NCBI GenBank assembly: GCA_937916515.1
Contig: CALFSX010000152.1
Coordinates: 1-64,000, forward strand
Length of the DNA stretch: 64,000 nucleotides
From: an uncultured Planctomycetaceae bacterium
GTDB lineage: Bacteria; Planctomycetota; Planctomycetia; Planctomycetales; Planctomycetaceae
Direction: 5' to 3'
Translations under genes and position numbers: made by a program
Shown here: positions 27,950 through 37,134 of the stretch, piece after piece
Layout of the letters: each line of letters starts with the position of its first letter
How positions within the stretch are numbered: the first letter of the stretch is position 1
Notes under the pieces: model-generated
What the model was told of the DNA's origin: nothing
The model's input: only the letters and a program-made list of their open reading frames with translations
Databases searched by the model: none

Positions 27950-29236
27950 GTGCCGGCAACATCTGTAATTGGACTGCAATGGGGCGACGAAGCCAAAGGC
28001 AAAATCGTTGACCTCCTGACAGAAAAACACGACATCGTCATTCGCTATCAAGGCGGTAACAACGCGGGACATACCGTCAAGTTTGATGGAAACACCTACA
28101 AACTAAGCCTGCTTCCAACCGGAATTCTGCAAGGCCACGTGAAGTCCGTTATCGCTCCGGGAGTCGTCATTAACCCGCATGCGATCCTGAAAGAACTGGA
28201 CGGCCTTGCTGCAGGTGGCAAAGACTGCACCGACCGCCTGATGATCAGTGATCGAGCTCACGTGATCTGCCCGTGGCACCTGCTGGAAGAAGTCGCCTTC
28301 GAAGCAGCTCGCGGCGGAAACGCCATCGGCACCACAATGCGCGGCATCGGCACGTGCTATCGCGAAAAGATGGGACGAACTCACGCTATCCGCATCGGCG
28401 ATCTGATTCTGAAAGACGCATTCGCCGCGAAGGTGCGAGAAATCGTTCCGTTCAAACAGAAAGTCCTGAACGCGCTGAATCCCGATGGCGAACAAATGGA
28501 CGCCGACCAAATCATCGAAGACTACTCAGCCTGTGCCGATCGCCTTCGCCCCATGGTCGCCGACACAACCAGCTACCTGCTTGACGCTTTGGAAAGCGGC
28601 AAGCGACTGCTGTTTGAAGGTGCTCAGGGAAGCCTGCTGGACATCGACCACGGAACATTTCCGTATGTTACATCGTCAAACAGTTCCGGTTGCGGAATTC
28701 ACGGCGGCAGCGGAATCCCGGAACGTGCCATCCAACAGATGATTGGCGTCGCCAAAGCGTATACAACTCGAGTTGGTGGCGGCCCCTTCCCGACAGAACT
28801 GGATAACGAAGTCGGCCAGAAAATTCGCGAAGCCGGTAACGAATACGGCACCGTCACCGGTCGTCCTCGACGCTGCGGATGGCTGGACACCGTGGCAACT
28901 CGCTACAGCGCCCGCATCAGCGGCGTAGACAGCATTACCATCGCTTTACTGGACGTGCTGACGGGCTTTGACGAGCTGTATATCTGCGAAGCGTACAACA
29001 TTAACGGCCAGGTTACTCGTGATATGCCATCACGCTGCGAAGACCTGGAAATCGCAAAGCCAGTTCTAAGACGCATCGAAGGCTGGACCGAAGACATCAC
29101 CGGAATTCGTCGCTTCGAAGATCTTCCCAAAGCGGCTCAGGAATACGTAACTGCAGCTGGTCAACTGATTGGCAGCCCAGTCTCAATTGTGTCCGTCGGG
29201 CCTGACCGAGAACAAACAATTCACGTACCTTATTAA
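27950..29236 (+). CDS. purA: Adenylosuccinate synthetase
   Basis: Predicted 428-residue enzyme that joins IMP and aspartate with GTP to adenylosuccinate, the first step from IMP to AMP. The N terminus [20 protein letters not shown] is the PurA P-loop region, with Ala in place of the second Gly of [42 protein letters not shown] and [11 protein letters not shown]-like [15 protein letters not shown] follow in order. The GTG at 27950 gives the normal length; the frame is open upstream but crosses a terminator hairpin, so longer starts are rejected. A terminator follows the gene. Confidence 0.95.
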   Translation: MPATSVIGLQWGDEAKGKIVDLLTEKHDIVIRYQGGNNAGHTVKFDGNTYKLSLLPTGILQGHVKSVIAPGVVINPHAILKELDGLAAGGKDCTDRLMISDRAHVICPWHLLEEVAFEAARGGNAIGTTMRGIGTCYREKMGRTHAIRIGDLILKDAFAAKVREIVPFKQKVLNALNPDGEQMDADQIIEDYSACADRLRPMVADTTSYLLDALESGKRLLFEGAQGSLLDIDHGTFPYVTSSNSSGCGIHGGSGIPERAIQQMIGVAKAYTTRVGGGPFPTELDNEVGQKIREAGNEYGTVTGRPRRCGWLDTVATRYSARISGVDSITIALLDVLTGFDELYICEAYNINGQVTRDMPSRCEDLEIAKPVLRRIEGWTEDITGIRRFEDLPKAAQEYVTAAGQLIGSPVSIVSVGPDREQTIHVPY

Positions 29237-29301
29237 GAACAAGATGGCGTCTGACGCGGCCTGACAATTACCCACAGCGTTCTCACAAAGCCGATAATCG
29301 C

Positions 29302-29353
29302 CCCGAATGTCGCAGCAGGCTTGCTTCTGTTGCCGCAATCGGGGCTTTTTTCG
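29302..29353 (+). terminator. Intrinsic terminator of purA
   Basis: An imperfect 18-bp stem opening with CCCCGA and closing with TCGGGG is followed by CTTTTTT, 66 bases after the purA stop. Confidence 0.8.
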
Positions 29354-30023
29354 TCTCGGAGGTCTCGAATCTATGAAGTGCAGTGCCTTACCATTGCTCT
29401 TCATTTGTACACAGACTCTCAGGACATCCAGTCTTTCCATCTCCTGAGCACCCGCAACAGGCGTGCTTCGACAAACCGAAACACTCCACAAAATAGACTC
29501 ACAGTCGACCCGCGAAGGAAAACACGCGTCGCCGATCTCAGCTGCAGTCGCCACAACCTGGCCAGCCAAGTGCCAGCCAGCACTCATCACATCGACTGAA
29601 CACTCAACGCTGAGTGTTCTCACTCGCTTTCACAGCGGCTTACTGCATGCCAGGAACTCCTCTTCATCCGTGAGGTATTCAGGGAATGCGTTGAGTGATT
29701 TCCCTATACCGATCGACTTTGCATCTTCGGAAATCGGAAGGGGAAACCACCCACAGCAAACACCCTCATCACTGAACGCCGAAGAGTGCACATAGATACA
29801 GATGGGTATTGAAATCCCACAGAGAACCTTCCCCACATAGTAACGCCATGGGCACTTTTGCTGACCTTAAGCTTGAATCCGAATGCTTCAAGATCCGAAT
29901 GACCAAGCTTAGGCACACCCTGGCCACTGGCTTCCAATTGGCGACTGAAGACAACTCCGAATCAATATCAAGGGACCGGTTTACAACGAAGCAAAACCCT
30001 TTTCAGCTAAAGGAGAAAAACGA
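29354..30023. other. Long intergenic region upstream of the LuxR-type gene
   Basis: About 670 bases with only short, unconvincing open frames. No repeat or RNA gene was recognised. It presumably contains the promoter of the regulator gene downstream. Confidence 0.45.
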
Positions 30024-30821
30024 ATGACGCCTTTTCAAAACGAAGCAAAAAAAACTGGTCCAACACCATTCACCGTATTCACAGGCAATGGACAGCAGTC
30101 AGAACTTTCCCCCGCACAGATCGCTCAATGGCGGATGCAGATTAACGAGAACCTGCACTCGATGATTGTTCTGGGAGCTGACTTCAAGCCCATGTTACTT
30201 AACGAAGCTCTGCGACAACGACTTTCCAACCCCGACAACATGCAGGGCACAGATGAACCACTCGCGTTTGTCTGGGAAACCATCTGCCAAACAGTTGGGC
30301 GGATGGTTGCGGAAGCTGCTGGAACTCAAGCCAGCGAATTGGCCGAAGCATTCCCTCTGCACAAGTCATGCTTCGTTGCCGTTGGCACTCTGATTCGCAA
30401 CAACAGCGGAACTTACATCGCAGCCGTCATCAACATTGCAGAAATCACCAGCTCTGCAAGCCGACTGATTCCAGCCACATCAGAACCTGCCGCCAGCAGC
30501 GCACCCACCGAATTGCCACAGGAATTCACAGACTGGGTTTCGCGTCGAGAACTGGCTCGCACCAAGATGTCTAAGCTTTCGCGACGAGAATCTCAGGTTG
30601 TGGCACTTGTATCGAACGGCTTCCCCAACAAAAGCATTGCTCACGAACTGGATATCAGCGTCAAGACAATCGAAAAGCACCGCGCCAACGCAACTCGCAA
30701 ACTGGGCGTTAGCAGCACTCCGGAAATGGTGCGAATTGCAGTGACCGCCAACGGAGACAGCCTGTTCCTCAAAAAAGACTCTGACGACAACGACAGCACT
30801 GCTGCGAATGCCAGCGAATAA
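30024..30821 (+). CDS. LuxR-family transcriptional regulator
   Basis: Predicted 265-residue regulator. The C-terminal LuxR-type helix-turn-helix is clear: LSRRESQVVALVSNGFPNKS, then IAHELDISVKTIEKHR and ATRKLGVSS (about residues 190-240). The N-terminal 150 residues may be a PAS-like sensing domain (SMIVLGADFKPMLLNEALR), but no receiver Asp or autoinducer-binding pattern is visible. A good ribosome-binding site (AAGGAGA) lies 7-8 bases before the ATG. The target genes are unknown; sucCD follow, but two hairpins separate them. Confidence 0.85.
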   Translation: MTPFQNEAKKTGPTPFTVFTGNGQQSELSPAQIAQWRMQINENLHSMIVLGADFKPMLLNEALRQRLSNPDNMQGTDEPLAFVWETICQTVGRMVAEAAGTQASELAEAFPLHKSCFVAVGTLIRNNSGTYIAAVINIAEITSSASRLIPATSEPAASSAPTELPQEFTDWVSRRELARTKMSKLSRRESQVVALVSNGFPNKSIAHELDISVKTIEKHRANATRKLGVSSTPEMVRIAVTANGDSLFLKKDSDDNDSTAANASE

Positions 30822-30898
30822 CGTGGAATTCCACAGTACGGTCTGCGGCACGGATCACGAACAAATGACGAAATCCAAGCCCCCAATAGATGGCTGAA

Positions 30899-30924
30899 CC
30901 CGCAGAGCCCCGTAGTTCTGCGGG
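30899..30924. other. Hairpin after the LuxR-type gene
   Basis: CCCGCAGA and TCTGCGGG form an 8-bp perfect stem. There is no T-tract, so intrinsic termination is uncertain. Confidence 0.5.
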
Positions 30925-31002
30925 TACTGATCACCCCGTTTTCGCAAACGACGATGCCAGATTTTGCAACCTGGCCGATTCAGCTTCAATGCCCCCAAGC
31001 CA

Positions 31003-31033
31003 GCCAACCTTTCAGGGTTGGCCGGTTTTGTTT
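31003..31033 (+). terminator. Terminator-like hairpin upstream of sucC
   Basis: GCCAACC and GGTTGGC form a 7-bp stem with a 6-base loop, followed by CGGTTTTGTTT. It lies about 180 bases after the LuxR-type stop and about 180 bases before sucC. Confidence 0.7.
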
Positions 31034-31209
31034 GCAGATTGAGAAAATCCGTGCCTGAGACCGCTCAATCGGCACAAATTGAAGTAAGTCATTCCGGCTG
31101 CCTCGAATGCGAATCCACAGACCGCTATAGTCCACGTTCGCAACGGACGCCCTGCTCGTCCTGCAATCGAAACGAATTAGCCGACGCGACAGAATTTCGG
31201 ACCATCCGC

Positions 31210-32397
31210 ATGAAGATCCACGAGTATCAGGCCAAGTCCCTTTTCAAAGCCGCTGGCGTTGCAGTGCCGGAAGGCATTGTCGCCAAAACAGCTGAAGAAG
31301 CGGCCAAAGCGTTTGAAACGCTTGGCGGCACATTAGCCGTTGTTAAGTCTCAGATTCACGCCGGTGGACGAGGCAAAGGGCGATTCAAAGAATACCCAGA
31401 CCAGGCGGGCGTCGTGCTTGTACGATCAGCCGAAGAAGCCAAAGAAAACGCTCAGCGAATGCTGGGCAGCACGCTTGTCACCATTCAAACGGGCGACGAA
31501 GGTAAACAGGTTAATACTCTGTTTATCGAACAAGGCCTGAAGATCGCTCGCGAACTCTATCTCGGTATCGTCGTCGATCGCGATGTTGGCGGCCCCGTGC
31601 TGATCATGTCATCCGAAGGTGGCATGGAAATCGAAGAAGTCGCTCACGACAACCCCGAAAAAATTCTGGCCGAACCATTCGACCTCAACGCCGGCCTGTT
31701 TCCCTATCAGGCTCGCAAACTTGCCTACGCTCTTGGCTTTGACACCAAAGCCGTTCGCAGTGCCGAAAAGTTTCTTCCCAAGCTGTGTAAGTTCTTCGTG
31801 GACAACGACTGCAGCATGACGGAAGTCAACCCTCTGATTCTCACCGAAGACGGCCAACTGATGGCTCTCGACGCCAAAGTCAGCTTTGACGAAAACGCCA
31901 TGTTCCGTCACAAAGACCTTCTGGAACTTCGCGACCTTTCAGAAGAAGACGCGTCCGAAGTTCGAGCCGCCGATGCAGGCCTGAGCTACGTGAATCTGGA
32001 CGGCACAATTGGCTGTCTTGTTAACGGTGCCGGGCTTGCCATGAGCACCATGGATATCATCAAGCTTCACGGAGCCGAACCCGCCAACTTTTTGGACGTT
32101 GGGGGTGGAGCGAACGTTGAGCAGGTGTCTGAAGCGTTTCGCATCATTCTTTCTGATGACAACGTTAAGGCCGTGCTTGTGAACATTTTCGGAGGCATCA
32201 TGCGTTGCGACGTCATTGTCGAAGCGTTGCTGGAAGCCTACGAAAAGGTTGGAATCACAGTTCCTTTGGTTGTTCGACTGGAAGGAACAAACGTCGATAA
32301 GGCTCGCGAAATGCTGGACAACTGCGGTCGTGATATCATCACAGCGGCAGACCTGACCGACGCGGCTCAGAAAGTTGTCGCGTCGCTGACTGCTTAA
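31210..32397 (+). CDS. sucC: Succinate-CoA ligase, beta subunit
   Basis: Predicted 395-residue ATP-grasp subunit of succinyl-CoA synthetase, which makes ATP or GTP from succinyl-CoA in the TCA cycle. The start [17 protein letters not shown] is the classical SucC N terminus, and [25 protein letters not shown] and [19 protein letters not shown] follow in order. Length matches the family. The frame is open upstream to 30964, but the extra part crosses the hairpin and has no homology, so 31210 is chosen. sucD follows 178 bases later. Confidence 0.96.
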   Translation: MKIHEYQAKSLFKAAGVAVPEGIVAKTAEEAAKAFETLGGTLAVVKSQIHAGGRGKGRFKEYPDQAGVVLVRSAEEAKENAQRMLGSTLVTIQTGDEGKQVNTLFIEQGLKIARELYLGIVVDRDVGGPVLIMSSEGGMEIEEVAHDNPEKILAEPFDLNAGLFPYQARKLAYALGFDTKAVRSAEKFLPKLCKFFVDNDCSMTEVNPLILTEDGQLMALDAKVSFDENAMFRHKDLLELRDLSEEDASEVRAADAGLSYVNLDGTIGCLVNGAGLAMSTMDIIKLHGAEPANFLDVGGGANVEQVSEAFRIILSDDNVKAVLVNIFGGIMRCDVIVEALLEAYEKVGITVPLVVRLEGTNVDKAREMLDNCGRDIITAADLTDAAQKVVASLTA

Positions 32398-32575
32398 ATC
32401 GGGGCAGTCTGCTGTCGCTTTTGCCTTCCCGTTTCAAATGGGAAGATCAGCCGTTCGACGAAGCGGCATGGAAAAAACTGCAACAGGAAGTCTTGTCGCA
32501 AACCAATTGTTGTCCGCTGGGTATTGCTCGTCATACACCGAAAAACTGAACACTTCAAACTGAAAACTTGCAGTC

Positions 32576-33469
32576 ATGAGCATCCTTGTCACCAAAGAAA
32601 CCAAAGTTATCTGTCAGGGCATCACCGGAAATTCCGGCTTGTTCCACAGTCAGAAATGCCGTGAGTACGCTCAGGAATGCCAGCCCGGCGTCGATGTTTT
32701 TGTCGGCGGAGTAACGCCTGGAAAAGGCGGCACCGAAGTTGATGGCTTTGCGGTCTACAATTCGGTCGGTGAAGCCATGGAGAAAACCGGCGCCAACACT
32801 TCTATGGTGTTCGTGCCGCCTCCGTTCTGTGCCGACGCAATTCTGGAAGCCGCTGACGCCGGTATCGAATTGATCATTGCCATCACCGAAGGTATTCCGG
32901 TTGTGGACATGATCAAAGTTCGATTGGCCATGAGAGGCTCAAAAAGCCGTCTTGTCGGCCCGAACTGCCCGGGAGTCATCACGCCAGGCGTCGCCAAGAT
33001 CGGCATCATGCCAGGTTACATTCATACTCCAGGCGGCATCGGCATCATCAGCAAAAGCGGCACGTTGACCTACGAAGCCGCATGGCAACTTGGTCGAGTC
33101 GGCCTGGGACAAAGCACGGCCGTTGGTATCGGTGGCGACCCAATTGCCGGCACCAACTACATCGACCTGCTGGAAATGTTCCAGAACGATCCAGGCACAG
33201 ACGGTATTCTGGTCATCGGAGAAATCGGTGGTAACGCCGAAATCGAAGCCGCCGAATACATCAAATCGAACGTCACCAAACCGGTTGCCGGATTCATTGC
33301 AGGCCAGACGGCTCCTCCCGGCAAACGCATGGGACATGCGGGAGCAATCATTTCCGGTGGTGGCGGAACCGCAGCCGAAAAGATGGCCGCTCTGCGAGCA
33401 GCCGGCGTTAACGTTTCCGACAGCCCTGCCGGAATGGGCGACGCCATGAAGGCAGCAATGGGCAAGTAG
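32576..33469 (+). CDS. sucD: Succinate-CoA ligase, alpha subunit
   Basis: Predicted 297-residue CoA-binding subunit of succinyl-CoA synthetase. The catalytic, transiently phosphorylated His is in [12 protein letters not shown] (residue 254). The CoA-binding region [11 protein letters not shown] and the [11 protein letters not shown] loop are present. It pairs with sucC upstream. A strong palindrome 18 bases after the stop may terminate the operon. Confidence 0.96.
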   Translation: MSILVTKETKVICQGITGNSGLFHSQKCREYAQECQPGVDVFVGGVTPGKGGTEVDGFAVYNSVGEAMEKTGANTSMVFVPPPFCADAILEAADAGIELIIAITEGIPVVDMIKVRLAMRGSKSRLVGPNCPGVITPGVAKIGIMPGYIHTPGGIGIISKSGTLTYEAAWQLGRVGLGQSTAVGIGGDPIAGTNYIDLLEMFQNDPGTDGILVIGEIGGNAEIEAAEYIKSNVTKPVAGFIAGQTAPPGKRMGHAGAIISGGGGTAAEKMAALRAAGVNVSDSPAGMGDAMKAAMGK

Positions 33470-33486
33470 TCACACCGCAAAGCGTT

Positions 33487-33516
33487 CGCTGGCCTGATTA
33501 AATGATCAGGCCAGCG
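33487..33516. terminator. Palindrome after sucD
   Basis: Perfect 12-bp arms CGCTGGCCTGAT and ATCAGGCCAGCG with loop TAAATG; the symmetry extends outwards as GTT..AAC with a two-base bulge. Only a short T-run follows, so it may be a weak terminator or an mRNA 3'-end hairpin. Confidence 0.65.
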
Positions 33517-33547
33517 CGAACCTTTGCCAGCACACAGACGCTACGCC

Positions 33548-34222
33548 ATGTCACACAAGTCTGAAGACGTTTCTCCGGGCATTCGAGAACACACGGTCAT
33601 TTTCCCGGGCGGTCGCATCGAAGAAGTTCCAAACGATTGGGAACTGCTGCCACCAGGCGATGCCGGCTTGACTCGCCGAGTCAAAGCGGCTGGCCCTTCA
33701 TGGACAATGAAGGAAAAGAAAGGTCGCAAAACCTTTTCCCTGGGCGTCTACGCATCTGCTGCCATCATTGCAGAAAAGCGAGCCGAACTGGAAGCAGAAC
33801 GCTCCACAGAAACCTACACCAAACGCCGAGTTGCCGACACCAAGCGACGAGAAAAAAAGCAGGAAGAATACGTCGATACGTTTCGAGACGCCGTGTTGAA
33901 TTTTCTAAAATTCAACGCCCGCTACTACGACGTCGCCGATAAAATGGCGACCGCCATCACAGATCACGCCACTCCGGTCGGCAGCGGAACCGTGGCTCGC
34001 ACGCAACGTATTCCCGTGGAACAGCGAGCCGAATCGGCCGTGATCGCCTGGATGCGGCACCAGACGACTGCGTACGACCACATGAAGATCCCACGCGAAA
34101 AAGGCAGCCGTCGAGAAGTCCGCCGCATGCTGGCCGCCCAATCCCGCCAACTGTTAACCGCCTACCGCCACGGCGAAGACGTCTCAGTACGCTGCCCACT
34201 AAAGCTGGCTCTCAAAGATTGA
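33548..34222 (+). CDS. DUF2293 domain-containing protein
   Basis: Predicted 224-residue protein. The C-terminal half (about 100-210) with AVLNFLKFNARYYDVADKMA, VGSGTVARTQRIPVEQRAE and AVIAWMRHQTTAYDHMKIPR matches DUF2293. A charged, probably coiled-coil stretch (about 75-100) precedes it. The family function is unknown. The ATG at 33548 is chosen; a TTG at 33524 is in frame. Downstream begins the disrupted toxin locus. Confidence 0.82.
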   Translation: MSHKSEDVSPGIREHTVIFPGGRIEEVPNDWELLPPGDAGLTRRVKAAGPSWTMKEKKGRKTFSLGVYASAAIIAEKRAELEAERSTETYTKRRVADTKRREKKQEEYVDTFRDAVLNFLKFNARYYDVADKMATAITDHATPVGSGTVARTQRIPVEQRAESAVIAWMRHQTTAYDHMKIPREKGSRREVRRMLAAQSRQLLTAYRHGEDVSVRCPLKLALKD

Positions 34223-34246
34223 GACTTAATCCGCCCCAAGCCTGGG

Positions 34247-34270
34247 TGCCATGCCCTCGCTTGCGTGGCA
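34247..34270. repeat. REP-like hairpin next to the toxin-remnant breakpoint
   Basis: TGCCATGC and GCGTGGCA form an 8-bp stem with one G-T pair around CCTCGCTT. It lies 16 bases before the point where the truncated HINT sequence begins. Confidence 0.6.
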
Positions 34271-34286
34271 GCCGATTTGACTTGAA

Positions 34287-34353
34287 ATCGAAGCGGACGA
34301 TGGCATTGGTCGGAATGTGGTGACGGGGACGATGGCTCATGCGGGAGCCAACA
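34287..34353 (+). repeat. 67-bp segment shared with 35674-35740
   Basis: Both copies encode IEADDGxGRNVVTxTMAHAG. This copy begins exactly at the left truncation point of the toxin remnant. Confidence 0.8.
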
Positions 34354-34906
34354 TTTTGTATCTGAACATCACGGGGCTTGACGATCCACCGGGAGTCACC
34401 GACACGCATCCGATCTGGAGCGAAACTCGCCAGAACTTCGTTGTTGCCGGTCAGTTGGAAGTGGGAGAACAATTCCGCACGCTCACCGGAGAATCCGCGC
34501 CCCTCACAAAAATCCACCCCCACCGAGGACCACCAGAAATGGTGTTCAACCTCGAAGTCGATGCGGAATATGTGTACTCTGTGGCGGACGATGGGTTGCT
34601 TGTGCACAACGCGTGCTCTTCAACCTCCGGGCACAGCCCGGCTGCCGCACATGGGCAGGAAATGCACAAGGCATATAAGTTGGGGCTTGACGACCAGTTG
34701 AATACTTTCAACGAATTTGTCATTCCAGGTACTCGCAAGAAAATCGACTTTCTTGACGTGGCAAACGGTGTAATCTACGAATTGAAGCCCAATAACCCCG
34801 GGCAATCTCGCGAGGATTGCGGCAGGGGCACGGGTATGCGAACTTGCTTTCGCAATTGCCAGAGTATGCAAACAAAGTTTGGAAGGTTGTAATCGATGTC
34901 TACTAG
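34287..34906 (+). pseudogene. Truncated, frameshifted HINT-toxin (polymorphic toxin tip)
   Basis: Remnant of a polymorphic toxin. The start reads IEADDGIGRNVVTGTMAHAG and continues through DTHPIWSETRQNFVVAGQL and VFNLEVDAEYVYSVADDGLL-VHNA, the C-terminal half of a pretoxin HINT domain. The toxin tip has RKKIDFLDVANGVIYELKPN, an E-x-K nuclease-like core. After ELKPNNP (base about 34797) the frame breaks. In the next frame the sequence continues AISRGLRQGHGYANLLSQLP and EYANKVWKVVIDVY, ending at 34906. One extra C in the CCCCGGG run would restore it. The N-terminal HINT half and any Rhs part are missing. An intact frame from GTG 34317 to 34892 gives the frameshifted product. Confidence 0.78.
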
Positions 34907-35390
34907 CGGCCCCAATTGGAAAGCCGCGACTCGCATGTTTAAGGACCATTTCACCAGCACCGCGACGAGACACGGCTTCCAGCAATTCAAGAAGGATATC
35001 TGGATTTATCCACAACGTGTGGGTGATCAGTGTATGACACGGGTTAAATTGCAAGCTTCAAGTCATTCCAGACTTTTCTATCCGAGGATTGGGATTCATG
35101 TCTTGGACACATTTAATCGGCAATACCATAGCGGATGTGAAGCAGATGATACGTACTTTGTCCTGATGCGAGGCACCCCAAAGGAACTTGGCGAAGCATT
35201 CGATTTGGAGAGTGATTTAGACTGGGAGCATCGGTGCGAGCAGCTTGAGGGATTTTGGAGTTTTACAGCGTCATTTTGTGAGCAATGCCGGACACGCTCA
35301 GGACTCAGGGAATTGGCTGCTGACAGTCAGATTCTTCTAATGTCGCCGCTCAGCGCAGAAATGGACAGGCTGGATGCACTAGACGCTTGA
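34896..35390 (+). CDS. Candidate immunity protein for the adjacent toxin
   Basis: Predicted 164-residue soluble protein. It starts 11 bases before the end of the restored toxin frame, the tight coupling typical of toxin-immunity pairs. The N-terminal pattern (ATRMFKDHFTSTATRHGFQQ then FKKDIWIYPQ) resembles small immunity-like families such as DUF4304, but this is weak. It has five Cys and many acidic residues. The reading frame looks intact although the toxin is frameshifted. The role is inferred from position. Confidence 0.6.
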   Translation: MSTSGPNWKAATRMFKDHFTSTATRHGFQQFKKDIWIYPQRVGDQCMTRVKLQASSHSRLFYPRIGIHVLDTFNRQYHSGCEADDTYFVLMRGTPKELGEAFDLESDLDWEHRCEQLEGFWSFTASFCEQCRTRSGLRELAADSQILLMSPLSAEMDRLDALDA

Positions 35391-35448
35391 ACTGCGTTTG
35401 CCTATTGCAAGCCCATGGGCCATCCACTTTTAAATCCGCACGAATCCG

Positions 35449-35796
35449 ATGCGACAGCAGACTCAGGCGGCTTCGGATATTGATCCTGCCACCTGGCGAG
35501 CTGTGCGTTTAAGGATGACTCAGGGCGGTGTGGAATATGACCTCGCCTTTCTGCGGCCGGTCAGCTGGCTCGACGCCACGGGAGCCAAAGTCGGTGGTTC
35601 GATCCACATGGAGCTGCACGAAATGGGGCTCGACGGGCAGGCCAAAGTCGTCGGCATTGATGCTTGCCCGCAGATCGAAGCAGATGACGGCACAGGCCGG
35701 AACGTCGTCACCCGCACAATGGCTCATGCGGGAGCCAACAGGCAGCTTCAACCATGGCCACCCTGTCGCATGAAGCCCAGGAACAACCACGAATGA
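35449..35796 (+). pseudogene. Fragment of a second HINT pretoxin (N-terminal half)
   Basis: 115-codon frame. AFLRPVSWLDATGAKVGGSI, then ELHEMGLDGQAKVVGIDACP and IEADDGTGRNVVTRTMAHAG, is the N-terminal half of a planctomycete-type HINT domain. Homology stops abruptly after AHAGAN; the last 18 codons are unrelated. Upstream the frame is closed by a TAA at 35431, so the Rhs or other core is absent. Together with the remnant at 34287 it would make one full HINT domain with a 67-bp overlap. Confidence 0.7.
35674..35740 (+). repeat. 67-bp segment shared with 34287-34353
   Basis: This copy ends exactly where the HINT homology of the second fragment stops (GGGAGCCAACA). Confidence 0.8.
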
Positions 35797-35902
35797 CACG
35801 AATTTTGCGAATGACATGCTGACTGATGTCTTTCATTGAAAGAGCAAGGAGCATCGATAGTGGAGGATCGATAGGTACCACGCACATCGCATCCCCCCAG
35901 CT

Positions 35903-36214
35903 ATGGAGTATACATGCAGAATTGCAACAGCACTGGACTGCACCATCACTTGCGTGTCCAAACACTTTCAGGCCCTTGAACTCGCAGCACACCAAACACG
36001 CCCCTATGCAGCAATTCTTAAAACGCGGCATTCCCAGCACCTGGTGAATGTTGAGTATACGACTCCCGACAACGGTGGAGTGATCACCGCGACGCTGATC
36101 GATGAAGAAAGCCTCGCTGTGATCCAAGGATTGGAGGTATTTCGGGGCGAAGATGTCGTATCGATCACTCGCAGCAACATCCGTCTCGACATCACTGATT
36201 TTCACATGAAGTAA
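35903..36214 (+). CDS. Hypothetical small protein in the toxin remnant region
   Basis: Predicted 103-residue protein without a recognised domain, signal or membrane segment. No ribosome-binding site is clear. The C-terminal half (GGVITATLIDEESLAVIQGL) looks like a normal beta-alpha coding pattern. Position suggests an orphan immunity-like or cargo gene, but this is speculation. It could also be a chance frame. Confidence 0.35.
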   Translation: MEYTCRIATALDCTITCVSKHFQALELAAHQTRPYAAILKTRHSQHLVNVEYTTPDNGGVITATLIDEESLAVIQGLEVFRGEDVVSITRSNIRLDITDFHMK

Positions 36215-36338
36215 ACGGAGTGTAGAACGTAGCAGCGACCTCCCGTCACCGTCTGCCGGAGCGGCTGGATTGGTGTTGACACACCCGTAACTGCTGAATC
36301 ACACTCGACCGCCTGACAGGAATATGGCGTAAGAAACG

Positions 36339-36906
36339 ATGTCTGATTACCGACGATATTTTGTACCCGGCGGGACCTTCTTCCTGACCGTCGTGACGTA
36401 CAAGCGGCGACCGATCCTGACTACGGAACATGGACGCGTTCAACTTCGTCGCTCGATTGAGTCAGTGAGGAATCGCCATCCGTTTTGTCTGGTAGCCAAC
36501 GTACTGCTGCCCGATCATTGGCATCTTCTGATGCAATTGCCGCCCGGTGATGTTCGGTGATGTTCGTTATCCGCTTCGCATGAAACAGATCAAGGCAGAG
36601 TTCACCGAACCGTGGCTTGAGTCACGGTTGCCGGAAGCAAAAGTGACGGAGTCGCAGCGAAAACGCGGTGAGCGAGGAATCTGGCAGCCGCGGTTCTGGG
36701 AACACACCGTTCGCGATGAAGATGACCTCAAACGCTGCGCTGACTACATTCACTGGAACCCTTTAAAACATGATCTGGTGAACCGTGTTCGGGACTGGAA
36801 GTGGTCGTCATTTCATCGGTTTGCGCAGTTGGGAGAGTACGATGTCGATTGGGGAGGAACCGCTCCGGATGGTGTCGATGACGAGGACTGGGGAGAACCG
36901 ATATGA
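36339..36906 (+). pseudogene. REP-associated tyrosine transposase (RAYT), disrupted
   Basis: Y1/HUH transposase-like gene (PF01797). The first part (36339-36560) has RRYFVPGGTFFLTVVTYKRR and the metal-binding HUH motif in LLPDHWHLLMQLPPGD. The second part (from about 36566 to 36906) continues in another frame with RYPLRMKQIKAEF and the catalytic Tyr region CADYIHWNPLKHDLV. A 10-bp tandem duplication at 36546-36565 puts the two halves out of frame; removing one unit restores one protein of about 185 residues. RAYTs are single-copy enzymes thought to mobilise REP/REPIN palindromes, which are abundant in this window. Confidence 0.85.
36546..36565 (+). repeat. 10-bp tandem duplication inside the RAYT gene
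   Basis: GGTGATGTTC occurs twice without a spacer. It is the direct cause of the frameshift. Confidence 0.95.
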
Positions 36907-37050
36907 ACCCGACAGTTGACGACAAAAAGCAGGCCGGACCAAACGGAATGCAGTTCCGGCACAAGCCAATTCGATCGCTGCATCATCTGCCGCGCATTGC
37001 CGGAGCCGCGTCGCTGTGCTCCTGGATCCGGCCTACTTCGTTTGATCCAC

Positions 37051-37086
37051 AAAAAACCCGGCACCTGGAAAAGTGCCGGGCTTTTT
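37051..37086. terminator. Bidirectional terminator between RAYT and ndk
   Basis: The stem CCCGGCAC / GTGCCGGG (37057-37080, loop CTGGAAAA) is flanked by AAAAAA on the left and CTTTTTG on the right, so it can stop transcription from both strands. It serves ndk on the minus strand. Confidence 0.85.
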
Positions 37087-37134
37087 GTTTTTGATTCAGG
37101 TGGTTGTAAACGAACCACGTTCAATTCAATGAAC

